This document shows, one piece after another, positions 1 through 11,730 of a stretch of 64,000 bases of DNA. Under the pieces are notes generated by a model. That model worked only from the letters and a program-made list of their open reading frames with translations, had not been told where the DNA came from and ran no database searches. The translations under genes and the position numbers were made by a program. Source of the stretch: Elgaria multicarinata webbii. Its lineage: Eukaryota; Chordata; Lepidosauria; Squamata; Anguidae. The stretch lies in the NCBI RefSeq assembly GCF_023053635.1, contig NC_086182.1, positions 36,994,001 through 37,058,000 of the forward strand, given 5' to 3'. Within the stretch, counting starts at the first letter, position 1, and every line of letters starts with the position of its first letter.

Positions 1-924
1 GGCTTCTCTCCATTGCACACCCGTTGCCACGAGTGTGGGGGCGCTGGGTGCTGAGGACTGGCACTCCTTGAAGCCTTCACAGCAAGAGAGAGAAAATGAG
101 GCTCAGAGGAATGTTGAGATCTTTACTGGAACTTCTGGGTTCTCACTCCATCGGCTCCTCTCCATCTTGCAGCCACCAGAGTGCTTTCAGTTTCTCCTCC
201 TCCTCCCATAACGTGGTCCAGCCTCTCTCCTCCAAACCCCCTGCAGTTCATGATGCTCTTCCTTGGCAGGGGGGCCGGTGGCGGAGCACCACAACCTTGC
301 CTTGATGGGGGCTTGATGGTGCTTGAGCGAAGCGGCTGACTTGCTTGCGCCCTGAACTTTGGCAGGAGGGCCACCCCTTTGGGCTGCTGCACAGCATGGT
401 CATTGCAGCAGCATGCCCAGTGCGCTGTTGGCCGTGGCTGCCACGCTTTCTTAGGACGTTGTGCTTGAGCATGTGCAAGCAGCGCATCATCAGGAGGCAT
501 GGTTATCAAGGGCAGGGCAGCCTCTGCCACCAGCAAATGGCAGTGTCATGGCAGGCAGGAGCGGGAGGAGGGTGGCGTGGCTGCAGAGGCTTGGTGGCCC
601 GCTCTGGCCCGTGGCCCGCCTGCTGAGGAATGGCCCCGTGAGCTGCTCTCGGCGCTGCTCTTGCCCGGCCAGGCACCTGTTGTAGCTCCTCATTGGCGTC
701 TTTTGGTGCTGAGTTTCTGGTTGATTTTTCTGGTTGAGGTTGTTTTGATTTTTGATTGCTGAAGCCAGGGGTGTTCTAGCCTGCGACTCCTATGAGCTGT
801 AGGCAACAGCTGATGGTGGGGGGAGATGGGAGCAGGCTAAAACATCTGGAGGGCCACCCCTGGCATGAGTTGTCCTAAAAATGCTTACAAGAATCCATCC
901 CCTGTTTGTAAATGCAGCAAGGAG
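1..924. other. No gene recognised
   Basis: Mixed-GC sequence with several short open frames on both strands and no splice-framed homology. The strand and nature of the stretch are unknown. Confidence 0.6.
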
Positions 925-1024
925 CAGCCTCCCGTAACCTGGTGCCCTCCAGAATAGCTGCTGGCTGGACATGATGGGAGTTGCAGTCCATCACGTCTGG
1001 AGGGCACCAGGCCGAGGGAGGCTG
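925..1024. mobile_element. Short fold-back (MITE-like) element with 29-base inverted ends
   Basis: Ends 925-953 and 996-1024 are inverted repeats that match at 25 of 29 bases. Between them lies GATGGGAGTTGCAGTCC, a core shared with copies at 45806-45892 and 47601-47680. No target-site duplication was clear. The family is common in squamates from memory; its superfamily is not assigned here. Confidence 0.7.
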
Positions 1025-4000
1025 CGATAGGCCTCCTGTTCAGTGCTACAGCTGATTGATGGATGTGGAACCTCTAATCAGTTCCTCTCTCCATAAGGAG
1101 GGTGAGAATCTATTGACGCTTCGTCTTCTCTCTCTTTCGCTCACTCTGTGTGCGTATAATAAATACATCTGCATTATGGCAATTGCTTCAAGCCCATATT
1201 TCCTAGCCTTTCTGCAGAAGATATCATGGGAGGTCTCTTGAAATATCCGCTACTGAACCGTTTAGGCCCGGGCATTTCTGTTGGTTTTGTCCTAACTCTG
1301 TTTCTAACGCAGTTTAGACCAACTCACAGTGTAAACGTGTGGATGGTAGGAAGGCAGGAGCTTGATGGTCTTCCTGGAACGGTGTGCCTCCCCGTGGCCT
1401 CATCCGTCCCCTTTCCGTGGGCCAAGAGATGATGAGCGTCCTGTTGCCGTAGGGAAAGGGAGGCAGGGGGAGGGGCCTGTTCCAGCCCAGGGCGGAGGGA
1501 GCCCTTGTGGGAGGGGCCTCAAAGCCTTTCAAGAGCTGTGGAATCTTTATCCGTTGTCAGTCATGCTAATTCATCCAATCCGAGGCGTCAGTCAGTTAAT
1601 CAAGCTAATTAATCGATTGAAGCTTGTAGCTGCATTTTTCAGCACTGCTCATCATGCCTGCTTCAAGAATTATGTGTTGTTGTGGGAATCGCCATCGGCA
1701 GAGCTGTGCTGCGCTTGCAACGGCAAGGCTCATTATCCGGCATTTCTTCGGGGGTAGGGGGTGGGTTGCATGATCACATGCCTGTTATGGACCTCCCGCC
1801 CTGCCCCTCTCCAGTCTACGATTGTGTTGCACCAACTTCATTCATCTTGTCCTACTAAACCAATTTCTTGAAGGAAAGACACGAACGGTGCCGGTGTGGC
1901 ATGAGCTGCATTTCACAAACCTGTTTGAGCTGCTGTCATTTGGCATTTGATCTTTCCAGGTTGAAGTCAGGTAATCCATTTCTGGTCCCCGGCCTGTCCC
2001 AGCTTCTCTTGTTCTTTCTTTCTCCCCATTCTTTCTAGCGTGATGGTACTAGCACACCAGTTCTCCGTGGATCGCCCCTGAGCTCAGAATTGGGATTTGA
2101 TGAGAGCCTGTATGCACATTTGCACATTTCACTGATCTGTGGTACCTTTTAGGGCCAGGGTCCTGTGATTGCAAAGGGGAGCATCCCTGAGCGCCGACCC
2201 TCCCTGGTTGTGCGTGCCTTCTGTGGTTCAGGAGACAGATCCGGTGGTGACTGAGAGGAGGAACCACTGAAGAATGACATCACGGGGCTGGGCGAGGGAG
2301 CCCTTTGCTAGGAAACATTGCCATGGAACTCCCTTGAAACTCGCCTGTGAACTGCCTCTGTCTCCCTCCTGCGATTTGCAGAAAGATCACAGCACAGCAG
2401 GCAGCAAATGGCCTGCAAAGCAAGAAGTTCTGGAGGACTCGAGCAAATGAGCCAAGCCACAAACTGCAGAAAGAGTGGCTTGCAAGGAGACTGTTTGGGG
2501 CTGAGTTTGGTGTGTGTGTGTGTGTGTGCATGGGCAGATCCTCCAGCACCTACCTTTGTGCCAGCTTGTGCTGTCAAGATGGCCCTGTCCTTAGCTCGCC
2601 ACAAGGGCAGCATTTAGGACTCTGGCAGCTATTGTTTCCCTCCTCCGTTTGGATGCGTCCCTGGGCCAACCAGTGAGCCTTCTCTGCCCACCACGTTGTG
2701 AGCGTTGTGAGGCGCAGTGCGGCTTGTAGGGGCTGACCAGCGGCCCTGCCCCTGCCCCTGCCCCTCCCCGGCCATCAGAGGCTGGTCCAGCTGGAGGCGG
2801 GCTGCTGGACCGAGCCTCCTCGTCGGCCAGGCCCACCCAGAGTGCCCTTGCAGGAGCTGTTTGGAGCTGGGCTTGTTTTTCTTCCTGGCCTGGGCTGGGG
2901 GGCTGCTGCCGCCGCCTCCTGCATCTCCCCTGCCATAAAATGGAGCCTGGGCTGGGCTGGGCTGCTGCTGCTGTCAGTTCAGTGGGCTTTCCCTCTGTGA
3001 AAAGGAGCCGGAGGGAGGGAGGGAGGGAGGGAGATGGGCCAGTCTGGGCCACTTCTGCTCTCCTTGTGGGGGGGCGGGCGGGGGGGGGAATTCTCCCAAG
3101 GCCCCAGGCAGCAGCTGTGTTCCAGGCCCCTCCTGCCTTGTGTGAGTCCAGCATGGGCACCCTCTTTGTCTGCCGTGGCACTGCAGGCGAGTGGGGGGCA
3201 ATCGCCTCAGCTGGCCAGCTGCCTGCAGAGATGCTGAGGCCTTCCTCCGAGAAAGGGTCACCATCCGCAGGCATCAGCTGCTCCCAGTCAGCGCGGATGA
3301 GCATCAGGCAGGGCAGCACACGGCCCTGGGTGGAGGGAGCCGCACGCCCACAACGCTCCTCTCAGGGCTCGCTCGGCTCCTTCTTCCTGTCAGGAATGCA
3401 GGTCGGGAGGGCAATTTGATTTGGCAGCTGAGGTGAGGCGGCACTGAGGGATGGAGTTGGGGGGGGCGGCAGCACCACAGACACGCGCACACCCCTTGCA
3501 GGACTGGAGGCACTTCTGGGTACCACAGAAATGCCCAAAAGTGCCACCCCTGGCCTCTAAAAGCCTAGCCCTGGCCTCTCTGCGGAGCTGGGGGGGGGTG
3601 TCCCCAGATATTGCCCACACATGTGACCATGTGTTTCTGCCACCATGAGGCCTAGCAACTTGCTTGCCTTGGTTCTCCTCATAGAAGCAAACGTCTCGCT
3701 CTGCTCCATTGTGCCCCAGGAGTCCAATTACTCGCTTGCCTGCTGTCATTTGGTGCACACCAGTCCTGCTCAGCCGAGGCCAGGCGCTTTGGGGATTTTA
3801 GGGGGATTTTGTGGGGTGGGGATCCAGCTATAGGGCACAGTGAGGCAAGGGAGAATCTGGCAGCCAGAGGCCTCTTCTTCCTGGCCTTCACGCCACACAG
3901 AGTCTCCTCCTTCCTTCAAACATCATCCGCTGGCTGCACATCCCTGGCGGCAGCAGCTCCTGTGTGCTTGCAGAGCGCAGTGCTTGGCCTGTAGCGCTTT

Positions 4001-5138
4001 TGGGGGGGTTGCTGGCATGAGGGGGCCTTGGGAGTGGGGGGGGACTTGCTCCCCTCGCTGCCTGGGATGCAGAGCTGGTGGCCTTGCTGCTCACTGCCTG
4101 GAACCTCATTGTGAACTGCTCTGTGTGTGCACGCCCGTGTGTGTGCGTGCATGCATGTGCCTGGGATGTTAACAGGGCCGGGCGGGAGGGAGGGAGTGTC
4201 TGGATCCAGACCTATACCTGGCTAGAACAAAGCTGACGGCCTGCCAGGAGCAGAGACTGTGGGAAGTGAGGGGGAGGAGGCTGCCGTAGCACAGCGGAGC
4301 GCTGCTGCTCTGTGGCAAGGGGCGTGCCAGGTGCGGCCAGCGTGGCTAGTGGGACGTGTGCCACTTTGCCCAGGGCGCCAGAGCTGTCTGAGGACAAGAA
4401 GGCATAGGCGGCTTTGCGGAGAACTTCTGCTCCCGGCAGCCAGAGGAAGGGCGGGGAGGGGGCTGCAACAACTGCCCCTTATGTGAAGCTGCATCGGCCG
4501 TTGATGCAGAGGGCAGAGACAGGCCCCCTCCGCCGCCAGTGCTGGGGGGGGGCATTCAGTGTGTGTGCCTGGGGTTGCCCCTGGCGGCTGCGGCCCACCC
4601 TCAGCCCCGCCCCCTGCTTCCGCGTTGCGGCCTCCTCTGCTTCCCAAGGACTCGGCTGTCCACCGAGGTCCCTCTTTCTCCACTTCGTCTCCACTGGAAG
4701 GGGGCTGATGCAATCCGCAGCAGGGCAGGTCGTGGCGGGCTGGAGGACGTGTTGCCGTGTGCTGTGTGCGTGTGGTGGGGGTACAGCTGTCCACCAGGAC
4801 AAATTCCCACCAAACTGCCCTCGGGTGACCTTACACAGTGCAGCGATCGCAGCGGCTGGGCGAGCCTGCTTTGGAGTGGGGGGTGGGGGTGGGGGGGGGC
4901 GGTTTCCAGTGGAGAAGCCAAGGCTGTGAAGCTGTACAGAGGGGGGCAGTACTGTCCGAGCCAGCCTGGGCTCCTCCAACAGAGCAGGATTCTGGATTTG
5001 TCCCCTTGGGCTGCCTCTCGGCTTGCCTCTGCCTCTTCTTTTCCTCTGGCTGAAGCGATCTGCCCACAGAGGACTCGCATGTGGCCAGGCCCGTCTCTCC
5101 TGCCGTGCTGCTGCACCAAAAGAGAGTCCCATTCAGCT
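1025..5138. other. GC-rich stretch without a gene
   Basis: No exon recognised. Contains a homeodomain-like AT block (1559-1660), a TGACATCA site with RFX-like half sites (2275-2335), short GT (2512-2528) and GGGA (3011-3034) repeats and several G-runs. Confidence 0.6.
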
Positions 5139-5331
5139 AAGAACATGGGTAGGCCAAGTCACACCGTTGGTCCATCCAGCCCAGTATTGCCAACACTGAC
5201 AGGCAGCAGCCAGGACTCTCCAGGGTTTCAGGCTGGATTCTTTCCTAGCTCTACGTGGGGATGCTTCCGGGGATTGAACCTTCTGCATGCAAAGCATGGG
5301 CAGGACTACCCCTGAGCCATGGCTCCTCCCC
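5139..5331 (-). mobile_element. tRNA-derived SINE, minus strand
   Basis: Read on the minus strand it has the Pol III-type head (GAGCCATGGCTC..., B-box-like GGTTCAATCCCCGG as an imperfect match) and the tail GTTGGCAATACTGGGCTGGA. Near full length at about 190 bases. Confidence 0.75.
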
Positions 5332-6125
5332 GAGGCAGATGTGGGCTGATGTGCCCTGCGTGGCAGCTTTTGGATGCTGCTTGTAGTTTGCGTGGTGAAT
5401 GTCCTTCTCCCCCCCCCCCCCCCGGCCCACATACACTTAGCAGGCCGCTGCTGGAGGGCTGCCTGCCGGTGGGTGTGTTTGCAGCCTGCTGCCCATCTCT
5501 GGGGCTTCAGCGGCCCCTCGTCCAGATCCCCCCTCGGCTCCTGCGTCCTCCCAGAGGGCCAGCCGCCCTTGCCGGGACAGAGCAGAGCTGCCGCTCGCTT
5601 CCTGCAATGGGTTAACAACGCCGCCGCCTGCTCTGTGCAGCGGGAGGGGTGTTAGCAGTTTGCTCCAGTTGGCGTCTTTCCCAGAGTGCTTTGGAAAAGC
5701 AGTGACCTTTGACCCCCAGTACAAACTCAGCCCAGCACGTGGGAGGCAGAAATTGCTCCCAGACCTCCAGGCTCCAGCCTTCGAGAGAAGTTGGCCACAA
5801 CGCGGCGGCAGCCGCCGGCCTCCCTCCCCCTCCCTCCTTACTCCAGAGCAGGCCGGCGTCCCCTTGAGGGGCAGGGCAGTGGGTGAACGCTGCTCCTTCT
5901 GGGGGAGCGGCAGCAGCTGCTCCACGCTGGGGGGCTTACGCACCTGAGTGCGCCTGCTTGGACCCCTTTGGCGCTGCTGCCATGGTGCTGCTGCTGGGGT
6001 CCGGCCTGTGCTCCCTGCAGAGCTGGGGTTGCTGGGTGGGAGCGAGAGCCGGCGCATGGCATTGAGGGAGGGCTCACTCCAAGTGGCTGGCAGGCTGCGC
6101 CCGTGTTGGGGGCCCCCCGGGGGGG
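5332..6125. other. GC-rich, no gene
   Basis: Contains a C15 run (5409-5423). No exon or repeat family recognised. Confidence 0.6.
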
Positions 6126-6332
6126 GGGCTCAGCCGCAGAAGACCCCCTGCTTTGCATGCAGAAAATCCCCGGTTTGACCCCCAGCAGCCTCTCCAGGTG
6201 GGGATAGGGGAAAAATACCCTTCCTGCTGTCCGGGAGAGCTGCTGCTGTTGCCGCTGCCGCTGCCAGTCAGGGTTGACAATACTGGGCTGGATGGACTAA
6301 GCCACCAGGCCTGACTCAGTATAAGGCATTGA
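6126..6332 (+). mobile_element. tRNA-derived SINE, plus strand
   Basis: Head CCTGCTTTGCATGCAGAAAA with B-box-like CCGGTTTGACCCC, body CTCCAGGTGGGGATAGGG, tail GACAATACTGGGCTGGATGG and CTGACTCAGTATAAGGCA. Same family as 5139-5331. Confidence 0.78.
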
Positions 6333-6370
6333 GACCCTGTGGGCTGCTTGGCAGAAACCCAGCCGTGTTA

Positions 6371-6545
6371 AACTGAGCCAGGCGTTTGGCCCGTCCAGCT
6401 CAGGAGTGCCTGTGCAGACCGGCGGTGGCTGTCCAGGGCCTCGGGCAGGAGCTTTTCCCCAGCTCTACCTGGAGATGCTGCCAGGTGTCAAGCCGAGGGA
6501 CCTTCTGTGCACAAAGCAGGATCCGTGCCGCTGAGCTATGGACTG
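6371..6545 (-). mobile_element. tRNA-derived SINE, minus strand, paired with 6126-6332
   Basis: Inverted copy of the same family, 39 bases after the plus-strand copy, more diverged. Together the two could fold into a long hairpin. Confidence 0.7.
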
Positions 6546-7344
6546 CAGGCAACCTGTGCTGGGCCCCAGGAGGCGCCTCTCAGCCTGCCTCCGAGCAGCA
6601 GCAGCGTCAGGCGGGGTCTCTGGAGCCAGGAGTGGTGCCCCGGCCTCACTGCAGGGAAGCCCCCTCCTCTTTGCCAGGCCTGGGGAATCACGAGCGGGGC
6701 GGGGGGGGGGGGTCCGACGGGCCACGGTTTGGCTCCCTGCGGCGTCACCCTGCTGCCTGTGGCTACTTGAGGCAGCATGGGGCCCTTCTCCCCGGCACTA
6801 CACGACTCCCTCGGCTGCTCCCCGGCTGCAGAAGTTTTGTGTTTAGCCGTGCATGGCAGGCGACCAAGCTGGCTGAGTCAGGGAGCTGGCCGGCCACCAG
6901 AAATCAAACTGTGGTTTCTCCCCTTTCCCTCCCGCCTGGGTTTTTTTCCTCCTTCACTTAGCGACAGTTTCATGTATTCACAACAAAGCTCTGTCTGGCT
7001 TCGCGCCCCTCTGGGGGCTGGAACAAGTGTGAGTGGGTTGGATTCTGCAGGGAGAGCAAGCTGGGTGGCAGCCTCTGGGCAGCAGCGGAGCGGGTGGCAA
7101 GACCAGCCGGCACCGTCCCCGGGGATGTCGCCCCCTTTCCGGGGATGTCCTGGCCGTGACGTCAGCCTCCAGCGGGTCTTTCTGGAGGGACCTTCCGGCC
7201 TGGCCTTGTTTGCCGACGGATGCCTGGGTTCTTGGCTCTCAGGTGTCGCTGGGCCAGGGCCTTGGCTGCCAGTGGGCAAGGCAGAGGGAGGGAGGGAGGG
7301 AGGGGGCACCCCCTTTCTTTCCACTACTACAACAGGTGGCATTT
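6546..7344. other. GC-rich, no gene; contains a perfect CRE
   Basis: No exon recognised. TGACGTCA at 7157-7164 is the only clear motif. Confidence 0.6.
7157..7164. promoter_or_regulatory. CREB/ATF site TGACGTCA
   Basis: Perfect palindromic cAMP-response element in GC-rich sequence about 12 kb upstream of the first BCL9L exon seen. Function unproven. Confidence 0.4.
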
Positions 7345-7472
7345 TCAAAGCCTAACCAGTTTATTATGGGAGAAGCTTTTGTGGACTAGAGGCACTAGTC
7401 CGCAAAAATGTATCCCATAATAAATCACACTGGTCTTTTCAGGTGCCTCCAGGCTCTTAGCCTGTTGCAGTG
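7345..7472. mobile_element. Fold-back copy of the AGAAGCTTT..GGACTAG repeat family
   Basis: Arms 7355-7389 and 7395-7434 are inverted copies around CTAGAGGCACTAG; each resembles the repeats at 25132-25242, 49606-49728 and 50005-50112. I know the family as common in reptiles but cannot name it with certainty. Confidence 0.65.
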
Positions 7473-8837
7473 GAAGCGACAAACCTGCCGACCTCTCTGG
7501 AAGTTACTCCTTTTTTATGGTCTGTCACACAAAAGATCGATCCCAGAACGCCATTTCTGCCTATGAGGTGGTTTTCACGTTGCAAGGGGGTGAATAGGAG
7601 GTTGCAAGGGGTGAAAGAGGAGGGGGGCGGAGGGGGGCCCTGTTGATTCTCTCCTGCTGCTTTTGTTCTGAGTTAAATGCTGTTAAAGTAGAATTTGGTG
7701 CTGCCCCCCCCCCTTCCTAGATGGTCTTTTACTGTTCAGTGGGTCTGTTCAGAGAACGGCCTGCAGCAACTCCAGGCACACAAGCAAACAAGGAAGAGCT
7801 GCAGCTATTTCACAATAAACAAGGCGAGGGAACGGGGTGGGGGTGGGAGTTGCTGGCAGGCCGGAGAAAAAGCCTTGGCACCCAGGTGGCTCCTCCAAAC
7901 AGGATCCTGGCACTGAGGAATTTCGAATGTCTTTCCAAGCCCTCGCTTCAGGGGTGTTGCATTAGGAACTGGAGACGGTTTCTTCACCAGATTGGCCTCG
8001 TTCCTGAAAACTTGCAGAATTCTTTGGGTCTGTTCCCACCTCGAATGTAGATGCAGGAAGAATATGATCCTTGTATGAGCAAACTCCAGGAAGTTTGCTA
8101 AATATTCTCTTCAAGCTGAGCTTCCCACCTGATTAGCGTGTGTAAAGATTTCACATCAGGCACTCAAGTATTGCTGTGTGCAGCAGCAGCAGCAGCAGCA
8201 GACAATAATGCCCATTCAGACATGGGACTTCAGTGTGGGCTGGGCTGGGCTGGGTCTGCAGCGCTGGGCCGGACAGCGGGCCAACAGGGTCCCCCCAACA
8301 GGGTCCCAAGGACAAAGTGCCACCCGACTCCCCACCCACCCTCCCAGTCACACAGGGAATTAATGTGTTTAGTTAAAAAAAATTAGCATTTCAAGTATTG
8401 TGATTGTTTCTTTAAAAACTAAAAAGGTTCAAAATGAATTCTAAATTTAATACACACTAATGTTGAAGTCTACAATTGCCTGCTTAAAGTCATCTCTCTA
8501 TTAAACATGACTCTCTATTAGACACTGGCCTTTTCTTTCATTCTTTCCTACACTGATGCCATTACCAGCACTGTATTGTGTCTAAAAACTGTGAATGTGG
8601 TATATGTATTTATTGTAAAAAGATGATTGTCTCAGGAGAAAATTTCATGCACAGTTTTGTTAGGCAACTAGTTGTTTACCATTGATGACCATGCAGGTGG
8701 ATGCATCAGGTATATTTGTGAATAAATAAGGTTAATGACCACTATCTATCACTGTATGTGTATTGTGTAGTAGTGTGCTTTGGGCATTCTCTAAACATTA
8801 GATTGTTCATACTACTGCCTTCCTTTTTTTGAGTGTA
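7473..8837. other. No gene; AT-rich island at 8360-8837
   Basis: The first part is GC-rich with a short CAG repeat (8179-8200). From 8360 the sequence becomes strongly AT-rich for about 470 bases and then joins a LINE remnant. The AT-rich part has no motif I recognise; it may be repeat-derived. Confidence 0.55.
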
Positions 8838-9285
8838 CAAAGTTATGCCTGATGTGGAGAAAGTGAGTGGGGAGACATTTCTCCCCCCACCCCACCCCGT
8901 CTCTCATAATGCTAAACCCAATGGGGTCATCCCATGAATCTCATTGGGAGGCTCAGGACGGAGAAGGAAGGACTTCTTCACACAGCGCATGCTTAAACTT
9001 TGGAATTCACTTCCACAAGACAGAGCGACGGCCACCCATTTGGATGGCTTTAACAGGGGATCATACAAATTCCTGGAGGAGATGGAGTGGGCTAGCGGTG
9101 GCCACTGGTCTTCATGGCTATGTGCTTCGTCTAGTATTAGAGGCAGTATGCCTGTGTACACGAGTTGCTGGGGAACATGGGTGGGAGGGTGCTGTTGCAC
9201 TCACATCCTGCTTGTGGGTTTCCCGTGGGCAGCTGCTTGGCTGGATGAGAAAGGCCTTTGGTCTGATCAGCATGACCCTTCCTTC
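8838..9285 (+). mobile_element. CR1/L3-type LINE 3' remnant, plus strand
   Basis: One frame reads RRKDFFTQRMLKLWNSLPQD followed by a DGF-like stretch, the form of the C-terminal end of CR1-clade ORF2. The 3' part carries GAGGCAGTATGCC and TGGGGAACATGGGTGGGAGG, seen in a common squamate repeat. The same family lies at 16457-16752, 51953-52040 and 58617-58780. Confidence 0.65.
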
Positions 9286-11649
9286 CTTCCCTCCTTCCTT
9301 CCAGAGCGAGAATCCACCTGGCTTTTGAGCTCAAGCATCCCATCGCATCCATAAGAGGTCCTGGATTACCTTTTATTACGTAGGTTTCTTATTTGGCCCA
9401 GGGATCGTCAACCGCAGCTGCTTGGATGTTGGAGGAGGCACCATCCTCTGTCTTGGCACCATTGTGCACTGAGGGGTTGCCCAGGGGTGGGGGTGGGGAC
9501 ACCCCTGTATTCTGAACTACCCAACCTCTGTAGCACACGCGTTTGGCTCTACTAACCCCAAGGCATGGGGATTTTTAATCCGGTTGTTGGAGTCAGTTTG
9601 GGCTTTTACCCACCCAGTAAGGGAGAGGGCTCCCTTGCAATGGTGCCACTGAAGCAGCCATGCAGAAAACCCACGCTTCATTTCTCAGCCCCTCACCCTC
9701 CCCACAACTTGAACCTTTCTCTGTTTCAGAGACCCTGGGTCTTTCTGATCATGATTTCAATCCACCTGCCCCCTTTTCTGCCTGCAGTCTTCTTCCTGCC
9801 TAAAAAGGTGACTCCCCTCTGGCGAGTGTGGGGCCAGCCTCCTGGAAAGGTCCTCTTTTCCCCAGGGCCCATGTTGTGCCTCAGAGGCAGGCAGAGCCGG
9901 TTGTGAGCAAGGAGGTCTTGGTACGCCTGCTGTGTGTGCGTGTGCCTTGAGTCACCTGGCCAAGGGGCATCTCCCTGCAAAGTGGCCTCTGCCTGGATTT
10001 CCTCTCCAGGCCTGTGGCGGACGTGGGTTTCCCTGCTGCCGTGGCAAATCTCACTCAGGATCGGGCTCTCTGCCTCCTTGTCACTTTCTCTACCACATCC
10101 AGCCATATCTTGGCTCTGGAGATGGACAGGCGAGAGTCCCTCCCTCCGCTATGCATGCTGGGCAGTCGGTCCAGACGGATGCCTGCTGGCTCCCTGCTCA
10201 GTCCCTTTAGGAAGGGCTTGCTCTGCACCGTGCAGATATAAAAGTTGTTGCATTAGGACCTGTAAAGTAAAACTGTGTTGTGTTACATCACTTTAAAAAA
10301 AAAACCAGTTTGCGCAGGTGGACCGTCTCAATGTCCTGTGCTAAAGTGCTGAACTTGGTGGGGTTCAGAGACACCTGAGCATCTTAACTCTTATGTGCAC
10401 CTTTAAAAAGAAAAAAGCAAATCCTGACCACGTTGAGAAATGAAGCAAAGAACGTTTCAGAGCTTGCCTGCATCGCTTGAGTAAAAGGCCCGGAATTCAG
10501 AGTGAACACGGAGTGGAACCAGTTCCCTCCTGCTCCTTGCTCATCCCGGCGAGGTGCAAGAACCAGGTCTCAGCTGACACCGCTGTAGCCTACGAAGGAG
10601 CATGACGTTCACTTCCTCACCACAAAGCCCGCCTCCGCTTTAGGCACGTCACGCTGAAGAATGCAGGGAGTTGTGCAAATGGAACGGGTGCCATCTATCT
10701 CCCTAACATGTAGCAACAGCGCAATTTGGCCCCGGAAGCGTTAGCCCTGCAGCAGTACTTTGCAAAGAGGAAGGCGTGCCCCCCTCCCTTTCCCCAGGGG
10801 AGACGCAGACAGTTTCTGGGGCAGGCTGGAGTTTCTCTCTGCCCACCTGCCCTGTGCACAAGCGCAGGAGGCGCCTCAGCCCAAATGCTCCCCCGGTCTC
10901 GCTCCTTTCCCGCCAGAGCAGGTGGGGAGTGCTCTGCCTCCGTGCAGCTGGCTGCTTGTGACGTGGTGGTGGAGTTATCCTCCCGTTTGACAAGGCGTGG
11001 CAATGCCTTTTCGGGGACCCTTCCATTCCCTGCAAGCAAAGCAGCGCCAACAAGGAAATGCAGGGACAGTCCATGGGCCTCCTTCCACTTGGGCTTCCCA
11101 AGTCCTTGTGGGTGGAGAACAGGCAGCCCAGAGAGCACGGCGCAGCTGTCGTGCCCGGCTCCGCTAAGATCCCTTTGGGAAGCCAAGGGCGGTGCGTAGG
11201 CCGCTCCGAGGGTGGGATCCCTGCTCCTCGTGCTGCCTTCCAGGCGCAGGCGGTTGTCATTCAGAGCAGCCGCTGGAGTTCCTCCGTCCCCCGTGTTCCG
11301 GGGTTCAGCAAATCCTTCACATGCTCAGGTTGTCCCTCTGCAGAGCAGGACGGGAGAGGCGGAGGCGGAGGCGGGGAGGCTCCTCCCACTCAGCTCCAGA
11401 AATGTGCTGCAGGCAGGCGGTGGCCCAGAGGGGCGAACCGAGCGGCCTTCGCGGCCTTCACGTTCGATCACGGCCAGGACTAAGCGCGCCTCGCATATCG
11501 GCAGATCCCTCTGAGGGCTCTTCCTGCCTCAAAGGAGAGGCTGTCGAGGAGCAGCTGGAAGGCTCTGGTGGGACTGTGGCTTCAAGGGCGGCCACTGCAA
11601 GGAGTGCCCTGTGCCGGCCTCTGGAGCAGGCAAGGCAGGAGAGAAGAGG
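9286..11649. other. No gene recognised
   Basis: Mixed GC, with a short TTCC run (9279-9302). No exon or repeat identified. Confidence 0.6.
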
Positions 11650-11730
11650 AGGGGCCGTGGCTCAGTGGCTGAGCCCCCGCTTCACACGCAGAAGGCCTGG
11701 TCAGCCCCCAGCAGCACCTCCAGGAAGCCG
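11650..11730 (+). mobile_element. tRNA-derived SINE head, truncated
   Basis: GGGGCCGTGGCTCAGTGGCT and CAGAAGGCCTGGTCAGCCCC match the head of the SINE at 6126; the tail is missing. Confidence 0.65.

Noticed and set aside
8179-8200. CAG run as a coding poly-Gln tract
   Set aside because: Short microsatellite with no flanking coding signal.
9263-9302. Tandem TTCC units as part of a CRISPR-like or satellite array
   Set aside because: Simple microsatellite, no spacers or longer period.
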